The notes under the pieces were generated by a model, which was given only the letters and a program-made list of their open reading frames with translations, was not told the origin of the DNA and searched no databases. A DNA stretch of 64,000 nucleotides from Alopecurus myosuroides (Eukaryota > Streptophyta > Magnoliopsida > Poales > Poaceae). Both the position numbers and the translations under genes were made by a program. This document shows, piece by piece, positions 52,530 to 62,482 of the stretch. The number at the start of each line of letters is the position of its first letter. Within the stretch, counting starts at the first letter, position 1. The stretch spans positions 56,694,292-56,758,291 of the forward strand of contig CM054060.1 in assembly GCA_028641055.1 (NCBI GenBank), in the 5' to 3' direction.

Positions 52530-53316
52530 AAGGGCCCAAATGAAGAATGTGCCCTCTATATTGTTATTAAGAAAGTCCTTATATCATGTTGGACCAAGAG
52601 TAATACCCCACTCCATTGTTTGGCCCACTCATGCAATCCTAGGTAAAATATATATGTTTTTATTTGTCAAATTTGAAGACCACAACATGAAAAGGCTGCT
52701 GATTCTAATACTCCACTCCACTCCATTGCTATGTTAAAATAGGTACTATACTACAAGTTGGATTGAGGCTGTTCCAGACCGTGTTGCCCCCAATGATGAT
52801 AAAGAAATTCTTGATATGAGAAACAAGTGTTTGCGGAAGTTCTTTCCCGACCAAGATGACTTCAAGACCGTCAAAAAAGAATTTGCTGATTTTTCTCTCA
52901 TGTCAAATGACTTCCTAAATGCAGATTCAATTGAAGATAGAGAATATTTTAAACCAAAGCAATGGTGGGGCACTCATGGAGGAAGCACAAAGCTTCTGAA
53001 AAATTTAGCTTTGAAGTTACTTGGTCAGCCCGCATCATCTTCTTGTTGTGAAAGGAATTGGAGCACATATGCCTTCATCCATAGCTCTGCTCGAAACAAG
53101 CTCACTCCTGCACGAGCTGAGGATCTGGTGTTCACCCATAACAACCATCGTCTACTTTCAAGACACACTCGTGAGTATGAGAGTGAGCCAAGCAAAATGT
53201 GGGATGTTGGTGGAGATGGGGTTGAGAGCTTCAGTCGTGTTGGCATGCTTGAAGGTGCTAATCTATCACTTGATGAACCAGAGTTGGAGGAGCAGATGGT
53301 AGAAGATTTCTCTTGA
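52530..53316 (+). pseudogene. hAT transposase, 3' exons with dimerisation domain
   Basis: The last exon starts about 52743, after TTAAAATAG, and reads YYTSWIEAVPDRVAP, then RNKCLRKFFPDQDDF and the hAT C-terminal dimerisation domain (LGQPASSSCCERNWSTYAFI, HSSARNKLTPARAEDLVF), ending at TGA 53314-53316. A preceding exon candidate around 52590-52640 reads TPLHCLAHSCNPR, matching the motif usually just upstream. The remaining transposase was not found upstream, so this is a fragment or a highly dispersed gene. The dimerisation domain is intact. Confidence 0.7.
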
Positions 53317-53879
53317 GTGTTGAATCTAATACAAGTCATTTTGTTGTTCTGTTATGTAATGCACACTTTTCAAGTTTTCATTGTTGCACTGTTTGACTTG
53401 GCCCACTGAGCCTTGTATCTTCCCTAATTATTATGTAATCTTATTGAATATTGCACTATTTGAGCAGTATGGTTGGTTTGAGACCTTGCTTAATTTGGAG
53501 TTGGAATTGGAAGTTAGGAGGCTGGAAAGCATACATATAAATATTTCAGTTCATCGTGCTTACTCCTGTCTTGTTATCTGAAATTCTAATGCTAGCATAT
53601 GATCTATTTTGCAAGTAATTATTGGAGTGTGGACATTGATGATCATTGAGGACTTGAAAAGGAAACAAATGGGCAGTATTTCTTATCTCATCTCATGCAT
53701 TCCATTATTTTGGTCTTTATTACCTGGCATTTTATTATTTTTTAATATATACTCGACGTATCGCCGTATTGTTGTTTTCTGAATTTGTTGTATTCCGTAT
53801 CGCCGTAACCGTCACGCTGTATCGGTGCTTCGTAGGGTGACGATACTTGCGCTCGGCAATACCATTTTGTTGAAAGGTG

Positions 53880-53985
53880 TAAGGGCAAAACACTATATAA
53901 ACCATGCCCATGCGCTGAAAATAGCGACTCAACGTATGATACTCGTCGGCCCAATCAGAATCAGACCGAAGACGACTCGACAAAT
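53880..53985 (-). pseudogene. Copia integrase scrap
   Basis: The minus strand reads RYFQRMGMVYIVFCPYTFQQ, then NGIAERKYRH, the integrase segment before the catalytic Glu region of copia elements. After it the frame runs into unrelated sequence with repeated GTATCGCCGTA text (53757-53812). It is truncated at both ends. Confidence 0.65.
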
Positions 53986-53989
53986 GATA

Positions 53990-54345
53990 GTATAGGGTAA
54001 AGATAGCTGTCAGAAGATTGTGTGTACTCCAAGAATCTACGAGACAGTAGGTACGATAACAGTCGCGAGATCACTACCTGACGAGCTGAGATATCATTTA
54101 TACATGAATCGGTCGCTGTAATACGTACATACGGTATGTAATATGCCGTCCTGCCACTGCCAAGCATCCATCCAGCTAGCCAGCTGCAGCTTCTTCCCAA
54201 CCATTCAGCTTCATTTGTTTGGTCTGAGGGAATACGTACGTCCCGTTCACCTTTGGCCAAAGCAGCCAAGCGGAAAGAGCTCTGCCGAGTCACCATCAGG
54301 CATCGGTCGACGTCACCGCGCGAAGGAACGATGAACACGGATTAT
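53990..54345. repeat. Third copy of the host segment, upstream of the kinase gene
   Basis: It matches 18940-19140 (GTACGATAAC-GTCGCG, ATCACTACCTGACGAGCT, GATATCATTTATACATG, CCAACCATTCA-CTTCATTTGTT, GGTCTGAGGGA) and, further right, 48906-48990 (GCGGAAAGAGCTCTGCC, CATCAGGCATC). It forms the distal promoter region of the kinase gene. Confidence 0.8.
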
Positions 54346-54473
54346 TAATTAACGCACGGGCACGGCCGCGTCGCCCAGGCCGGCCGGCCGGGTCAAATCA
54401 CCAGATGCTCCGCTTCCACACGTTCCCGCATCCATCCACGATCCAGTCCGACCAACCCCGCGGCGCGCCACGT

Positions 54474-54481
54474 TATATATA
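54474..54481 (+). promoter_or_regulatory. TATA box of the kinase gene
   Basis: TATATATA lies 140 bp before the chosen start codon in a GC-rich context. Transcription would start near 54505-54515 (inference), which excludes the in-frame ATG at 54405. Confidence 0.7.
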
Positions 54482-54620
54482 CCCCTCCATCGTGTCAACC
54501 CATTATCATCATCCTCCATTCCGATCCGACCAGCACCAGCTAGCTTGCCGGCCGGAAGTTCCAATCAAGCAAGAAACCAACCAGCTGTTGCACTCCCCGC
54601 GCCACCACCACGAACCCACG

Positions 54621-56803
54621 ATGAAGGCGTTCCTGCTGGGGTGCTTCGCCCCGCGCGGCGACGCCGACCCGGCGGCGGTGCGAAACGACGACGAGGCCAC
54701 GGCCACCACCAACCCAACGCCGCCATCCACCAAACCATCAACGAGGAAGAAGAAGGCGAGGAAGATGGCGCGGGTGCAGAGCTCGACGGCGCGGCTGCGG
54801 ACGCTGTCCCTGGACGACCTCTCCCGCACGCTGGCCTCCTCGGGCATGCACGCCTTCACCATCGCGGAGCTGCAGCTCGCGACGCGCAACTTCTCCATGA
54901 GCCACAAGATCGGCTCCGGCGGGTTCGGCCCCGTCTACAAGGGCTTCCTCGACGCGCGGGTCGTGCCCGGGATCGAGCCGCAGCACGTGGCCGTCAAGTA
55001 CCTCGACGCCGACGGGCCGCAGGGCCACCGCGAGTGGCTCGCCGAGGTGGTCTACCTCGGCATGCAGCTCAGCCACCCCAACCTCGTCAGGCTGCTTGGC
55101 TACTGCTGCCAGGACCACCACCGGATGCTCGTCTACGAGTTCGTCGCCAGGGGCAGCCTCGAGCACCACCTCTTCAAGAGTACGAATCCGTTCATTCGTT
55201 AATCGAGTTCTTTGATCCCTGGTTGAATTTTCCCACATAAGTAGATGGATGCTAATCGTCTCCGATGATGTTGCAGATATGCTGTCGACCTTGCCGTGGG
55301 CGACGAGGCTGAAGATCGCGGTGGGGGCGGCCAAGGGGCTGTCCTTCCTGCACGAGGCCGAGACGCCGGTGATCTACAGAGACTTCAAGGCCTCCAACAT
55401 CCTGCTCGAATCGGTCAGTACCTACTCCCTCCCTACCAGCTCCGGTCGACGGCGTATCCCCTCCGTATCTTTTCCACGCTGTATACGCACGCACGACCAG
55501 CTCCATCGTCGATAGAAAAATGCCCCAATATACGGCGACCGTTTCCGTATCCTGCGTACCTACAGGCAAGCACGTACGTTTTAAACTGCCTAGCTGGCCC
55601 AAATCTCGTAGACCTTGATCAAGCAAGTGACATGTTGAAAATGGTTTTGCTTAGCATTAAAAATGGCGGAACACAGCAAGAAACAGCAAGGGTAGCCATT
55701 TTTCTGTTTTGTTTATGCCTTATCCTACCGATTCAGACAAGGCTGTCCCTGTCGTGGTAAGCAGATAGGAAACCTACGCTTGAGGATACAAAATTGGTTG
55801 CTGCTTTTAATTTTCCTAAGCACAACGTAGTCGCACATGTCTAAATCAGTTGTGTACCGATCAGCTAACCTCACCTAACCAAGTAACCGCCTTGCTCGAC
55901 ACTCTAGTTGCGCAACACGCGCACGCGCGGGCAGCCGAGTTTAATTTGGTACGAAAACATCGTGCACGCGCTAGCAAAATTAATCGGCACACGTCGATGT
56001 GATCGCTCGAACTAACTTGTATACGTGTGCTGCTGCAGGACTACACGGCGAAGCTGTCGGACTTCGGGCTGGCCAAGGAGGGCCCGGTGGGCGAGGACAC
56101 GCACGTCTCGGCGACCGCCATCATGGGCACCCACGGCTACGCGGCGCCGGAGTACATCATGACGGGCCACCTCACGGCCAAGAGCGACGTCTACAGCTAC
56201 GGCGTCGTCCTCCTCGAGCTGCTCACGGGCCGCCGCAGCGTCGACACGCGCCGCCGCGGCCGCGAGCAGAACCTCGTCGACTGGGCGCGCCCCTACCTCC
56301 GGCGCCCCGACAAGCTGCACCGCGTCATGGACCCGAGCCTCGAGGGGAGCTACTCGGACGACGCCGCGGAGAAGGCCGCCACGGTCGCCTACAAGTGCCT
56401 GCAGAGCTTGCCCCGGTCCCGCCCCACCATGCGCGAGGTCGTCGACGCCCTCGAGCCGCTGCTCAGCGCGCGAGGCCACGTGCCCGCCGGGACGTTCGTC
56501 TACACGGCGCCGGCGGTCGTCGCTGACAAGTCTGAGGTTGTTGACAGGACGGCGCCGGTCGTCGCTGACAAGGCTGAGGTTGTTGACAAGGAGAAGGACC
56601 GTGGTGATGAGGCAACGGCGGGCATGAAGAAAATGGCCGTGCAGAGGGCCGGCAGGCACCGGTACGCCAGCTCGCTTGCGGGCAGCAGCGAGAGCGGCGG
56701 CTCGCCGGGGCGGACCAGGGGCGGCAGGCAACGGTACGCGAGCTCCGTGGCGGGCAGCGAGAGCGGTGGATCGCCGGAGCAGACCAGGGACAGAGGGGCT
56801 TAG
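54621..56803 (+). CDS. Receptor-like cytoplasmic kinase, RLCK-VII (PBL/RIPK-like), 486 aa
   Basis: Coding exons are 54621-55179, 55277-55413 and 56039-56803; introns start GTACGA and GTCAGT and end TTGCAG and CTGCAG. Together they give 486 residues. After the short N-terminus [13 protein letters not shown] and a basic stretch ([13 protein letters not shown], ~41-53), the kinase domain begins near 78 ([15 protein letters not shown]). It has a Gly loop [11 protein letters not shown] (98-108), Lys126 in VAVKYLD, Glu142, the catalytic loop IYRDFKASN (Asp222), DFG 240-242, activation segment [16 protein letters not shown] (256-271) and [15 protein letters not shown] at the end. YRDFK in place of HRDLK is typical of RLCK-VII, kinases that relay signals from cell-surface immune or developmental receptors. 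There is no Gly2, so no myristoylation; Cys8 could be palmitoylated (inference). The C-tail (~380-486) contains two internal duplications. All catalytic residues are present. The subgroup is less certain than the family. Confidence 0.93.
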
Positions 56804-57085
56804 AATGCCCGTGTTCGTTTAGATGGCCGCGTGTTGCCTATTTTTGTCCCAAAATTGCTTGAACTGTACATAGTGGCAGGCAGGAAACGGGAAGTGTAAA
56901 TTGTGTAGTATGTTCGTCTATTCTTTTCTTGGCGATGCTATTCTTCATCCCAAGAGCAAAAGGCGTTGCTAGTTCTTCATAGAGAAATAGATTTTGATTT
57001 GTACCTTGCCGTAAGAAAACATATTTTGAAATGTTATTTTTTCTAAAAAAAAATATTCACGCATAGAGATCTTAACATAATATGT
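56804..57085. other. Kinase 3' UTR and flank
   Basis: No gene. No canonical AATAAA is obvious within 150 bases of the stop; TGTAAATTGTGTAG near 56896 could be part of a plant far-upstream signal. AT-rich sequence follows from ~56980. Confidence 0.4.
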
Positions 57086-57330
57086 GTGCACTAATAAAAT
57101 TGTCTTTGATAGTCGCATTCCACCGGCGCGGAATATTCGGTTAGTGGGAGGCGACACTCCCGTCGATAGCGATGCGCCTATGTTGGCTTTATCAATCTCA
57201 AAGACCTGCCGTCTCAGTCTCTCGGAGGTGCTCATAGGGATAAGGTGTGCGTGTGTGTACATTCATAGGGGTGAGTGGATGTATGTGTATAAGCTATTGC
57301 GTTTGTACTGTGTTTCTTAAAAAAAAAAGA
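57086..57330 (+). mobile_element. 5'-truncated LINE 3' end with poly-A
   Basis: The text GGAGGCGACACTCCCGTCGA, TCTCGGAGGTGCTCATAGGG and GGGTGAGTGGATGTATGTG is what I recall as the 3' UTR of common Triticeae LINEs (Karin-like), and it ends in A10 near 57320. There is no coding sequence. Confidence 0.6.
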
Positions 57331-57459
57331 CCATCTATAGAGTTTGCTTCCCGCACGGTGTAGACGCGTCTATTCCTAGGTACGCTTCCTGTTGTAATTG
57401 TCGTTTTTGAGGCATCTCTATAGAGGGTGTATACCATGATCAGTATACAAGTTTCTAGA

Positions 57460-57850
57460 GAAGTTAACACAAAACTACCACTTTAAAGGCTAAATTATGA
57501 TTTGCTACCCATTTTATGTTTCTATTCTAAATAGCTACCACATTGGATTTCAATTTTTGCAGAAAACACTAACCCGCATGCGATGGCGAATTGACACCAG
57601 AACTGATAAGGTGGGCCCACAAAACGTGATGACGTGGCACCGGTGACGAGGGTCAAAGACACAGTCGTTAACTAGGCCACGGGGCCCACCTGTCAGGTGC
57701 GCGGGCATAACGTCTCTCCAACTAGTTAGGGTTCCGCCACCCCCCCACACACACACGCCACCTATCTGAATCCCTCTCTCCTCGCATTCCCCGGTCATGG
57801 CGGTGGTGACTCATGGCGGCGTAGGCGACTATCGATGGCGACAGAGCGCG
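57460..57850. mobile_element. MULE-like end fragment, cut by an LTR
   Basis: ACAAAACTACCACTTTAAAG, then TAGCTACCACATTGGATTTC resembles MULE terminal repeats (compare ATCTACCACATTTGA at 45918), followed by GC-rich sequence. The other end is not present before the LTR at ~57851. Confidence 0.4.
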
Positions 57851-59118
57851 TGAAAGGACATTTCTATTCCTAATTGGTTTTGTGTGTTTGTTAACAACAT
57901 ACATGATATTAAATTGTGTGCTAAATATTCTAAGGTATATCGAAGCTTAATACAATAATTAGCACAAGATGATAGCAAACCCCTCAAGAAGGACAAAATA
58001 TCGAAGATCGGTACCCTAGGACTTCAATTAGCCATAATATAGCCTAGGGCCCATAGTTTGTCTATGGGTTGCTCAATGGAAGGTTTGGGGGAATCATCTA
58101 AACAGTGGAATACCAAATACACATCCCATAGCCTTCCGATCAACAATGATGAAACCTATGTGCTCAAAGCTCAGCTAGTGTAGGAATCAACCTGAAGACT
58201 CCGGGGTGCATGGCCGGAGACTCCGGTGTGCAAATCGCCACAGACTCTAGACTCAGGGCATCCCGACACTCCGGCCCCAAGATTTCTGTAATGGGGTGGA
58301 TGCGGTGACCCAACACACCACTACATGTGTTGATGCAGCACACTCCATTCCACCAAGCTCTTCACCAACACCCATTGGTCCCATGACAAGATCACGTGCA
58401 AAGGGATACAAGATAAGGTGAGCTCACTCGAAGAAGAAGAAGAAGCCAGGAAACCCGTCTGACATCCCGGCCAGGCCGGCCTTCGTGCATCGCAAGGACG
58501 GCCTCCCAACATACCACCTCGGCCTCCTAGCCCGACCAGGCCGACCTCCCAGGCCGGCTTTCCTGCAACTCGAAAAGAGGGAATATTCCCTTGTAATCTC
58601 CCCCACCTACCCCCTAGACTATAAATAGGCACCCCTTGGACCTGATCTAGGTTAGAGATGAATTGAGATTTGAGATTTGAGCTTTTCTCCCCTATGTTCC
58701 TCTTGTGAGGTTACTCCTTATATGTGTATCTAGGAACGAATCAAGGCTACTCCATATCAAGATTTTATTGAGTGAGGTAGTATTTCCCCTTGGGATTCAA
58801 CTAGACACTTCCCAATCTCTCTCAACTAATCCTTGAGATTCTATTGGCTCGGTGAACCCGCCGATAAGGTGAAGTGGTTTCAATAAGAGTAAGTTCAACT
58901 TGATCCGAGAGATTCGTAGGCTACCCTCGAGGTTTGTTGACGGGTTCTTTGATCGGTGGGGTTTGCTAGTTATCGGATACCCTTGTTTCGCCCTCATTTC
59001 CTCCTCGTGTTCTTCGTTTTCCCACTCGTGTTCTTCGTGTTCTTGGTCAATTCATGAAGATAGGGCCAACCAAGAGGTTTACCCCTCATCATGTGTGGTC
59101 CACAAGTCGATGACATAA
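57851..59118 (+). mobile_element. LTR-like sequence, possibly SIRE-related, solo or truncated
   Basis: It begins TGAAAGGACATTTC, like the TGAAAG start of the SIRE-like LTR. It contains GGAGACTCCGGTG-type near-palindromes at ~58215, like those of 27430-27845. CTATAAATAGGCACCCCTTG near 58619 is a promoter-like motif. The right end is not defined and no target duplication was found. Confidence 0.45.
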
Positions 59119-60987
59119 TATTCACAGAAAGACTTATCCGTGAATATTACATCCATTAGAGTTGTACACCAGAAACATAGCAGGTCCAAGTAATATTATA
59201 GGATACAAATATATCCATTACAAAATCTGGAGAATCTCTTTGTTGTATCAGAGAAGATCTCGTGCAAATGAAACATCATAAAATGCAAATCGTAACTCTA
59301 AGCCGGAGAATAAGTCTAGCTCTAAACCTAATCCACTATGGCTATGATCACATCGCTAATCTATTGCTTCTGAGTATATAAGTTCAGCAATGGACTCCTC
59401 CTTCAACTTGCTAGCTTCTCCTTCGCTGACATTGTTGACGATGTTGCTTCATCGGCTAAGTAGCATACGACTACTCCTAGATTCCTCAGATAGCTTTGGT
59501 TTCACGTAGAAGACCTCCTTATCAACGTGATGGCTATCTGACATCTCCCTTAATGGATTCAACTCTAAGTAGGGGGTCAAAAGGGAACGAATGAGTAACG
59601 AGCATTACTCAACAAGTTCATTATGTACGATGGGCAGTTTGATGCACTAACTACAGCTCTAGACTCTAAAGAGTTACAAGCTAATGCAAGGATTTTTCAA
59701 ATCTTTCTTCAAGAGATTCTTTTTATATCGAAAACTATGCCCGTCAAATGTTCACAGGTGCTAGAATTTCATGTAGTTCCTTTCCTGCAGCGTTCACATC
59801 TCCTTCCCAGAACAGGGAGTAACATGTCACATTTTCTTACACTATGCAGAGGTGCGTTAATTTACCCATAAGCGATCAAGACCATGTTGCACAACCAGGC
59901 GCACGTTCCTGTCCACACTCACTTAAGTGTGGGGGCCGACTATTGATCCAAACCATTCCATGCTTCTCCGCACCTCACATTCCCACCCATTTCATGCAAC
60001 ACAGGTTTACCCTTATAGTCTACCCCTGCAAGATAGAACTACCTAGGCTCCTCGTGCAGACCATCATAGATACCAGAGTCTGTGGGCATTAAGTGATCCC
60101 ATCCATGTGCATGTAGTCATGTGATGCTGGCGTGATCACACGCTTGTTGGGAAACCCCAAGAGGAAGGTATGATGTAGTCAGCGGAAATTTTCCCCCAGT
60201 TAAGGAACCAGGGTTATTGAACCATTAGGACTTTGTAGTCTTGTAGAAGGTTGCTTGTTGTTTGGCGCGTCAACAAGCGTGGACCTGCACACAATACACA
60301 AACTCTCTCTTGTACCCAACTTTCAAGAAGGTTGTCAATCTTCCCGTATTGCTGAAAACTAGAGAGTTAAACGTATAGAGTCTTGAAAAGTAATAAAAGT
60401 AAAAAATAGAACAACAAGGAAACAATTGTGGAAGTGCTTTAAAGAAGATTGCAATTATGAGGAAAATAGGATCGGAGTCCATAGGTTCACTAGTGGTGTC
60501 TCTCCAAAGAAAACAAACATGCTGGCTAAACAAATTACAGTAGGGAAATTGACAAATCATGAACGTATAACAATACTATTATGACGAGATAAAGTTCACG
60601 GGTTCTAACATTGTAGGCATTACGTCAAGGCATATGGATAGCTATCCTGCATGCATCCATATCTAAAAGTCCACCTCAAGAAAGCTATCCAGAAAATCCC
60701 TTGGTATTAAGTTGCAACAACAAAGTGATTATTTATGTGCAACAGACAAATGCATTAAGAACAATACGTAATGTAAGAAGTGGTCCTCGTCTGTAGACAA
60801 GAGCACCGCTATTTTATCCCTAGTGGCAACACACATCCTCCCCTCCCCCCCCCCCCCCGATGTTTCTGTCACTTAAGCGCGGGCAACAAGGAGGCATGAA
60901 CCCACTATCTAGCATATAGACCCTTTGTTGGAGGTGAAAACAACTACGTGGCCAAGGTAATCATAAACACCAGAGAGCATTGCACGA
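59119..60987. other. LTR retrotransposon remnants, no gene
   Basis: GTTGGGAAACCCCAAGAGGA near 60147 followed by GTATGATGTAGTCAGC is familiar from gypsy-type LTRs of Triticeae. Open frames here are short and unconvincing. A C-run lies at 60845-60860. I cannot set boundaries. Confidence 0.35.
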
Positions 60988-62482
60988 TGATGACCCACAA
61001 GTATAGGGGGTGTATCGTAGTACTTTCGATAAATAAGAGTGTCGAACCCAACGAGGAGCAGAAGGTGTTGACAAGCAGTTTCGATGAAGGAATAACTGTA
61101 AATACTGAAATATAAATTTGTAGGGGTTTTTGATATTGCAGATAAATAAAGTACGAGTAAATAAAATGCAGTAATAATAATTGCAGCAAGTGGACCAATC
61201 CTTTCGTCAGCAAAGGACAAGCCGGTGGGTTTACTTATGATTAACAAACGTTCTTGAGGACACACGAGAGGTTTCTGTCAAGTGCTTTTATTTCATGCCG
61301 CTGAATAGTCTTTAGTGTTTTGATAAGTGTTGTGTGGGTGAACCTATGCTAATATACCGTCCCATCCAAGGCTAATACATAATTGTGATTATACTCCCTG
61401 CAAGCATCCACAACTATAAGATTAAGAAATAAATCTAACCACAACTTTAAACTTCAGGATCCTACGCTCCCTCGTGCAATGGTTTCCTAACGGGGGTTTA
61501 GGTTTCTGTCACTCCGGAAACCCCACAATTAGTAGCCAAATACACGATGCATTACCCTATGCCCATAAATGGTGAAGTATCATGTAGTCGACGTTCACAT
61601 GACACCACTAGAAGAATAACAGCACAATTAAATATCAAACCATTAAATATTACTCAACATTACTTCACTACTAACAACTTGACTTCTCCCATGTCCTCAA
61701 GAACAACACGAACTACTCACACGACATCATATGGATCATGATCACAGGTGATATAATGGTGATTAACAATCTGGACATAAACCTAATCCAATGGTTTCAC
61801 TCAATAGCATTAACTACTACTAATCAACACCGGGAAAGTTTCCCCTATGAAATAGACAAGATGCAACCCTAGATGTTACAACAGAACGGAGTGGAGCTGA
61901 GGGTGATGATGGTGGAGATGATGATGATGATTACGATGATGATCCCGATGAAGTCCAGCTCGATGGCGATGATTTCCCCCCTCCGGGAAGGAATTTCCCC
62001 GGCAGATTTCTCCGTGTCGGAGAGCTTTTCTCTCTCTGTTGTTTTCCGTCCCGCAGAGGCGACGGAAAGACTCCTCGATGATTCTATGTGTCTTAGGGTT
62101 CCCGGGGGATGAAGTACATCGAAGGGGCAAGCCAGAGGTGGCCCAGGGCCTCCTCACCAACCCCAGGCGGGGCCAGAGGTGGGCCCGCGCCTCGGCCTTG
62201 TGAGGGCCCTTGGTGGCCCTCCTCCGGCTCCCCTTTTGGCTTCCTCCGTCTTCGGGTGATATAGGAACTTTCCGATGATTTCTGGGGTTTTCTGATCTTC
62301 GCGAATATGGTATCCCGACGCTTTGTTTTCCAGCATAATTCTAACTCCGGGGTTCAACTCTCCAATTATTTGAAAACATGCAAAATAGGTGAAATAACAT
62401 AAGTATCATGCTCCAATATGAAATATATCAATGAATAACAACAAATTATGATATAAAATAGTGATGCAAAATGGAGGTATCA
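60988..62482 (-). mobile_element. Gypsy-like 3' LTR, minus strand, ~1.5 kb
   Basis: On the minus strand it starts TGATACCTCCATTTTGCATC at 62482, right after the purine tract AGCTTGGGGGAGT, and ends GGGTCATCA at 60988. The text matches LTRs I know from abundant Triticeae gypsy elements; I do not commit to a family name. A (GAT/GGA)-rich stretch lies at ~61900-61980. Confidence 0.7.

Noticed and set aside
54405..54620. Upstream in-frame ATG that would extend the kinase by 72 residues
   Set aside because: It precedes the TATA box at 54474-54481, and its product is a His/Pro/Ser-rich stretch unlike any RLCK N-terminus. MKAFLLGCF at 54621 fits better.
61873..62160. Met/His-rich ORFs near a GAT/GGA-rich stretch
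   Set aside because: They lie inside the gypsy-like LTR and reflect a simple sequence.
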